From contig SCFE01000080.1 of the NCBI GenBank assembly GCA_004352715.1, positions 1,435,094 to 1,499,093 of the forward strand: DNA of 64,000 nucleotides. The letters run 5' to 3'. Position 1 is the first letter of the stretch. Each line of letters begins with the position of its first letter. Shown here in pieces: positions 59,491 to 64,000 of this stretch. The notes below the pieces were generated by a model. It worked only from the letters and a program-made list of their open reading frames with translations. It was not told where the DNA came from and did not search any database. The position numbers were made by a program, and so were the translations under genes. Origin of the DNA: Hofstenia miamia. Lineage: Eukaryota; Xenacoelomorpha; Acoela.

Positions 59491-60289
59491 TTTTTTTCAC
59501 AAAAAAAATATATATATATCAAGAAGAAAATTGCACACTATTACCTTTTCCTAATATGAGTTTTACAAAAACCTAATAGATGCGAATTTAGTGATTATTT
59601 GCAACGCAAGCATGTCTTGTAACTGTGATCACATATTTAATACATCTACATTATATTGATGATATCTATCGAGGGTGCTCCCTCAGAAAATTATTGCTTC
59701 TTTTCACATTACATTAATATTGAGCAGGGTGGTAGCCAATGATCAACTAATAACTTTAGTACAAAGGCATGCTAATATTTAGCATGTCCTTGCTTTAGTA
59801 ACAAAATATTGATGTCATTCGTGTAGAGACGTCAGTGAATTGACGAAAGTACTAAGAATTTAAAAAAATATAATCGAAGAACGTAATAATGCTAGGATTT
59901 GGTTGGGTGTGTCTAATGATAATCTTAACTTTTAGAAAATACTGATTCGACATTATGCTTACGTGAATTTATCAATAAAAGTAATAACTGTTTTTGGAAT
60001 AAAATTTATGTGACTAGGGAAATAGAAATTAATTAATAGATTAATATTTAATTATTTATTTTAATTATTCTAGATAAAGTTACGATGGACTAAGTTGTAA
60101 TAATTTCAATTTATTGGACATGATTCGAAGAAAACCGACGATGAGAATGTACTCCAATATCTACAAAATTGACATGCATATTTAGCACATGCTTTGATCT
60201 GTTTACAGAATAATAATGAAATTTCTGCAGTTTTGAAATTAATTAATATTTTACACATCTTGAAATTTCTACTATGTACTTACTTTTAG
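59491..60289. other. Intron sequence, no feature recognised
   Basis: AT-rich sequence up to the last TMEM237 acceptor (TTACTTTTAG). A short (AT)n array lies near 59508. Confidence 0.45.
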
Positions 60290-60497
60290 GTATTCTAATT
60301 ACACTTTAAGTTTTATTCCTGTTGGTGACTACCTGGAATATGATATTAAAGAGACGTCAATATACCACACATTCAGTGATAATGATAACGTATTAACAAT
60401 TTGGATTGTTCTCAATATCACTAGATGTGTATTTTGTATATTGGGATGGGTTTTCATTTCACCAAGATCACATGAAGACCAGCTTTATGGTAGTTGA
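60290..60497 (+). CDS. TMEM237: TMEM237, last coding exon with transmembrane segment 4
   Basis: It begins after TACTTTTAG with the G that completes the tryptophan codon of the previous exon, then 68 codons and TGA (60495-60497). The first part is an acidic luminal-type loop (GDYLEYDIKETSIYHTFSDN). The second part, TIWIVLNITRCVFCILGWVF, is membrane segment 4 and matches the family's PWIVVNLVVALLVGLSWLF. A short tail SPRSHEDQLYGS ends the protein, shorter than in vertebrates. Perfect phase agreement across a 4.45-kb intron supports the gene model. No obvious AATAAA lies in the first 300 bp after the stop. Confidence 0.87.
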
Positions 60498-61159
60498 ATT
60501 TTTTAATTATTAGTACAAGAATTGAAATTATTAATAGTGTAAAAATATTTTATCAGCTTTTTGCATAATCAGCCATTATCTTAATTTTAAAATAATTAAT
60601 TCCAACTTCTCAAGTTTTATTTCTAATTTTCATGTATATGAATAATCAATATAAATTAAATGATCGTCAAAAGTACAAAATTGCATGTTAGGATAATACA
60701 ATAGGTAATAAGGTGTTGAGAATGGATTTTGCACTGCTTCAAGCCATTTCATGATCACTAAAAAGGAGCTTCGTATATCTATGAAATTGTTTTTCTTTAC
60801 CAATGAGAGGAATTCCTATCCTATTGCATAAAATAATGCGAAATTATACTGGAGAAAGACCAATAGCTTTGACTGGAGAAGCTGAGAGTCCAAAAGTGCT
60901 CCCAGGTAAAAGCAGCATAAAAGTTTAGCTTTATAACAATATATAAGAGGTATGTGTGAGAGGCAAGGAAAGAGATCATGTTTTGATGTAAAAATCAAAA
61001 ATTGTAATTTCAACTCTAAGAGTTAAATGGAATGGAATTGCTGTAAAATAAAAACCACGAACACCTAGCAGGAATAGACTCTCGTAGGCTGCACCTGAAG
61101 CTAGTGTGGAATTTTGGTAATAAATTGTAAACGAAAGAGACTAGAAGCTGTTTTGGATT
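60498..61159. other. Sequence downstream of TMEM237, no gene seen
   Basis: No motif recognised. It ends at a gap whose two borders carry the same 30 bp. Confidence 0.4.
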
Positions 61160-61211
61160 NNNNNNNNNNNNNNNNNNNNNNNNNNNNNNNNNNNNNNNNN
61201 NNNNNNNNNNN
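61160..61211. other. 52-N assembly gap with duplicated borders
   Basis: 61130-61159 and 61212-61241 are identical (AACGAAAGAGACTAGAAGCT and on to GGATT), so the two contigs probably overlap. Confidence 0.95.
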
Positions 61212-61241
61212 AACGAAAGAGACTAGAAGCTGTTTTGGATT

Positions 61242-62125
61242 TAGTAATTCCACATAAACATTTGACAGCTAATACCGTGTAATTGCACTGACTGCAATGG
61301 AAATGGATGCTACCGATCTTTTTTATACAATATAACTGGCAAAAATGTAGGACGTTATATCAACAGGAGCAAGATTGAATAGTAAGATATTAACATCATC
61401 CAACCTTGCATCAATAGCATTGTCTCCGCACTCAGTAGGAGGACATTGAAATACATTTTACAGCTGGGAAACCTATAACTTAAGAACAGCAGCTGCGGAC
61501 ATTTTAGAGAAGGATTTACTGCTGGATGTTAATGCATCCCTTCTAATATAAATAATTCCGCAATCAATATTGTCTGTAACATCAATTTTTAACAATTTAT
61601 AGGTTTCACCGTCGAAAGACAGCGATAGACTATCTGTTTTGAAGATGTAATGATATTCTCTATTCTTGCCATTTACTATTTTCATTGACAAGTAACAGTT
61701 TTTAGTTTTTGGTCATTCAAATGTATATTATATAAATATTATACGTATTTAAAGTTTAAATTCGTCTAACGTCTTTATTTTTAGAAAATCTAGAGGCGAT
61801 GGAATTTGGTGCCCAGCAAACATTAAAAAGGCCTTAAGACGTGTTAAATATTTGCAAATTTATTTATTGTGTATAATTTTTGTAAAGCATTTTGGTATAT
61901 AAGATAAGAGATACTTTTTCAGATAGTTTTTAACAGTGAGTTAACCTTCTAAAACAAAATATATTTCTAAATTTATTCATTTTCCACAAGAGTTAATTAT
62001 TTACAATATCATTATTTATTTCTTCAAATTCATTAATAAAATTCAGATATCATTTTCGACACATTGTCTAAAACAATAAACGATCAAAAACTATTTACAT
62101 GTTAAATTTAATAAAAATATTATGA
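61242..62125. other. AT-rich sequence, no gene seen
   Basis: No motif recognised. Confidence 0.4.
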
Positions 62126-62128
62126 GTC

Positions 62129-62215
62129 AAACTTTTACTAATACTGCAATTTATAACTGGAATCAATTACCGAAAGAATTGAAAAAAATAAATATTCAAG
62201 ATAGAGCTTGAATCA
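62129..62215 (+). pseudogene. Non-LTR retrotransposon ORF2 C-terminal fragment
   Basis: The reading QTFTNTAIYNWNQLPKELKK matches the S/A-x-x-x-WNxLPxEL signature that ends many LINE ORF2 proteins, as at 4395-4595. Very short. Confidence 0.45.
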
Positions 62216-62672
62216 TTCTTACTAAAGCAAATTTTTATATCGGGTAGATCATGGATAGGATTTAAATTTTACAATAGCGACTACACAATAAATCGAAGTT
62301 AGTAAACTATCCGGAGTCAGTAATTTCTCAATTGTTTTCCATATATCATATCATCAAGCCATGTTTTTGTTTGTTGTATCTAAAACATAACAAACTAAAC
62401 GTATGTGAAATCAAATAAAATGGAGGGAACCGTATATGTACTATGAAAATTTTACTTAGAATTTTTTAGAATCATCAATATAGCAATAGCTATAAGAACA
62501 TTTGATATTCATGTGGCCCTTAAGGAGTGAATGCAGATTACATGTGTGTTCTTCATTTTTTAAAAAAAATTGAAAGTTATCAGAAAAGATATCCAATATT
62601 TCTGATTTGACAAAATGCTAAAATGTTTTTATCGGAGAATATAAATCTAAAAATTATGGAATCTTATATTGC

Positions 62673-62808
62673 ATGCAAAGAGTTGCACTCAATAAAAATG
62701 ATCACGGTAAAATAAGGCAAATTGGGATTGGAGGAATTCTTTGCCGAATTATAGGAAAGGCTATTACAACACACTTTAAGGCTGATATTATTGCATCAGC
62801 AGGGGTAT
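62673..62808 (+). pseudogene. Reverse-transcriptase fragment running into a gap
   Basis: The open frame reads VALNKNDHGKIRQIGIGGIL, then CRIIGKAITTHFKADIIASAG. It resembles the start of an RT domain of a family with the signature K-x-G-x-x-RPIGxGExxRRIIGK, followed by DI-x-x-AG, often seen in cnidarian and mollusc genomes (from memory). The rest is in the 1000-N gap. Confidence 0.5.
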
Positions 62809-63808
62809 NNNNNNNNNNNNNNNNNNNNNNNNNNNNNNNNNNNNNNNNNNNNNNNNNNNNNNNNNNNNNNNNNNNNNNNNNNNNNNNNNNNNNNNNNNNN
62901 NNNNNNNNNNNNNNNNNNNNNNNNNNNNNNNNNNNNNNNNNNNNNNNNNNNNNNNNNNNNNNNNNNNNNNNNNNNNNNNNNNNNNNNNNNNNNNNNNNNN
63001 NNNNNNNNNNNNNNNNNNNNNNNNNNNNNNNNNNNNNNNNNNNNNNNNNNNNNNNNNNNNNNNNNNNNNNNNNNNNNNNNNNNNNNNNNNNNNNNNNNNN
63101 NNNNNNNNNNNNNNNNNNNNNNNNNNNNNNNNNNNNNNNNNNNNNNNNNNNNNNNNNNNNNNNNNNNNNNNNNNNNNNNNNNNNNNNNNNNNNNNNNNNN
63201 NNNNNNNNNNNNNNNNNNNNNNNNNNNNNNNNNNNNNNNNNNNNNNNNNNNNNNNNNNNNNNNNNNNNNNNNNNNNNNNNNNNNNNNNNNNNNNNNNNNN
63301 NNNNNNNNNNNNNNNNNNNNNNNNNNNNNNNNNNNNNNNNNNNNNNNNNNNNNNNNNNNNNNNNNNNNNNNNNNNNNNNNNNNNNNNNNNNNNNNNNNNN
63401 NNNNNNNNNNNNNNNNNNNNNNNNNNNNNNNNNNNNNNNNNNNNNNNNNNNNNNNNNNNNNNNNNNNNNNNNNNNNNNNNNNNNNNNNNNNNNNNNNNNN
63501 NNNNNNNNNNNNNNNNNNNNNNNNNNNNNNNNNNNNNNNNNNNNNNNNNNNNNNNNNNNNNNNNNNNNNNNNNNNNNNNNNNNNNNNNNNNNNNNNNNNN
63601 NNNNNNNNNNNNNNNNNNNNNNNNNNNNNNNNNNNNNNNNNNNNNNNNNNNNNNNNNNNNNNNNNNNNNNNNNNNNNNNNNNNNNNNNNNNNNNNNNNNN
63701 NNNNNNNNNNNNNNNNNNNNNNNNNNNNNNNNNNNNNNNNNNNNNNNNNNNNNNNNNNNNNNNNNNNNNNNNNNNNNNNNNNNNNNNNNNNNNNNNNNNN
63801 NNNNNNNN
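62809..63808. other. Assembly gap, exactly 1000 N
   Basis: A placeholder-sized gap. Open frames across it are artefacts. Confidence 0.98.
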
Positions 63809-63906
63809 CCGGTTTGTACCGAAGCAAAAAGGGTGAGAACTGTGTTAATCCCTCAATATGTTTTTGTGAGGACATTTAATTTGATTCTCTTGTAATAGCT
63901 GAATCT

Positions 63907-63949
63907 TTATTGCTATACCAGAGGTATGGCTCTATAAAAATTTAAGTGG
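63907..63949. repeat. Dispersed 43-bp repeat, copy 2
   Basis: 41 of 43 bases are identical to 54430-54472, same orientation, including the ATACC/GGTAT hairpin. Sequence after it (TTGGTTTGTTTGTAATC) differs and has no minisatellite. Confidence 0.8.
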
Positions 63950-64000
63950 ACTTGGTTTGTTTGTAATCTGCACGCGTTTCAGCAAAAACTACCAATTGGA

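Noticed and set aside
1-64000. CRISPR array, bacterial operon or phage-defence system
   Set aside because: The DNA is animal-like, with introns and eukaryotic transposons. The only regular array (54480-55413) has contiguous 84-bp units and no spacers.

Overview
The window is AT-rich eukaryotic DNA from an invertebrate animal. There is no operon structure, coding sequence is split by introns, (AT)n arrays are everywhere, and decayed transposons of many classes fill the sequence. The species cannot be fixed from sequence alone. An intron of only 43 nt, a ciliary-transition-zone gene (TMEM237), Penelope-like elements with GIY-YIG domains, and a Tc1 element of the type common in fish genomes all fit an aquatic invertebrate (flatworm, copepod, tunicate or cnidarian are possible).

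Layout. 1-8.2 kb is a nested graveyard of retroelements. A non-LTR retrotransposon fragment (about 440-780 and 2020-2230, C-terminus near 4400-4590) is split by a Tc1-like element on the minus strand (about 786-2010) and by Penelope-like sequence (about 2400-3690) that itself carries a 242-bp hAT-type MITE with an 8-bp target duplication. A second Penelope 3' end lies near 5.06-5.28 kb. A 2.6-kb R2/R4-type non-LTR element with a restriction-like endonuclease (5.59-8.19 kb) ends in a (TAA)n tail.

8.2-53 kb is mostly unrecognised, low-complexity sequence. It holds several MITEs: a second 242-bp hAT copy at 16.3 kb, a relative at 43.05 kb, a mariner-type MITE at 23.6 kb, a piggyBac-type MITE at 45.1 kb and a long-TIR element at 47.05 kb. 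It also holds one nearly full-length mariner-type transposon with 27/29 matching terminal repeats (41063-42388). Scattered exon-like open segments with good splice signals lie on both strands. I could not assign them to a family, and some are probably chance.

53.5-60.5 kb holds the one host gene I recognise with confidence: TMEM237, plus strand. Three consecutive exons (55429-55631, 55675-55836, 60290-60497) splice in phase and encode the four-membrane-segment core to the stop codon. A basic 30-codon exon at 53534-53623 may be the start. An 84-bp minisatellite (54480-55413) stops 15 bp before the first transmembrane exon. The last intron carries a fish-like Tc1 element and a 5'-truncated non-LTR retrotransposon.

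60.5-64 kb holds small reverse-transcriptase fragments and two assembly gaps. Seven N gaps occur. Three are exactly 1000 N (placeholders), and one (61160-61211) is flanked by the same 30 bp on both sides. I found no CRISPR, no rRNA, no convincing tRNA gene and no previously undescribed multi-gene system.
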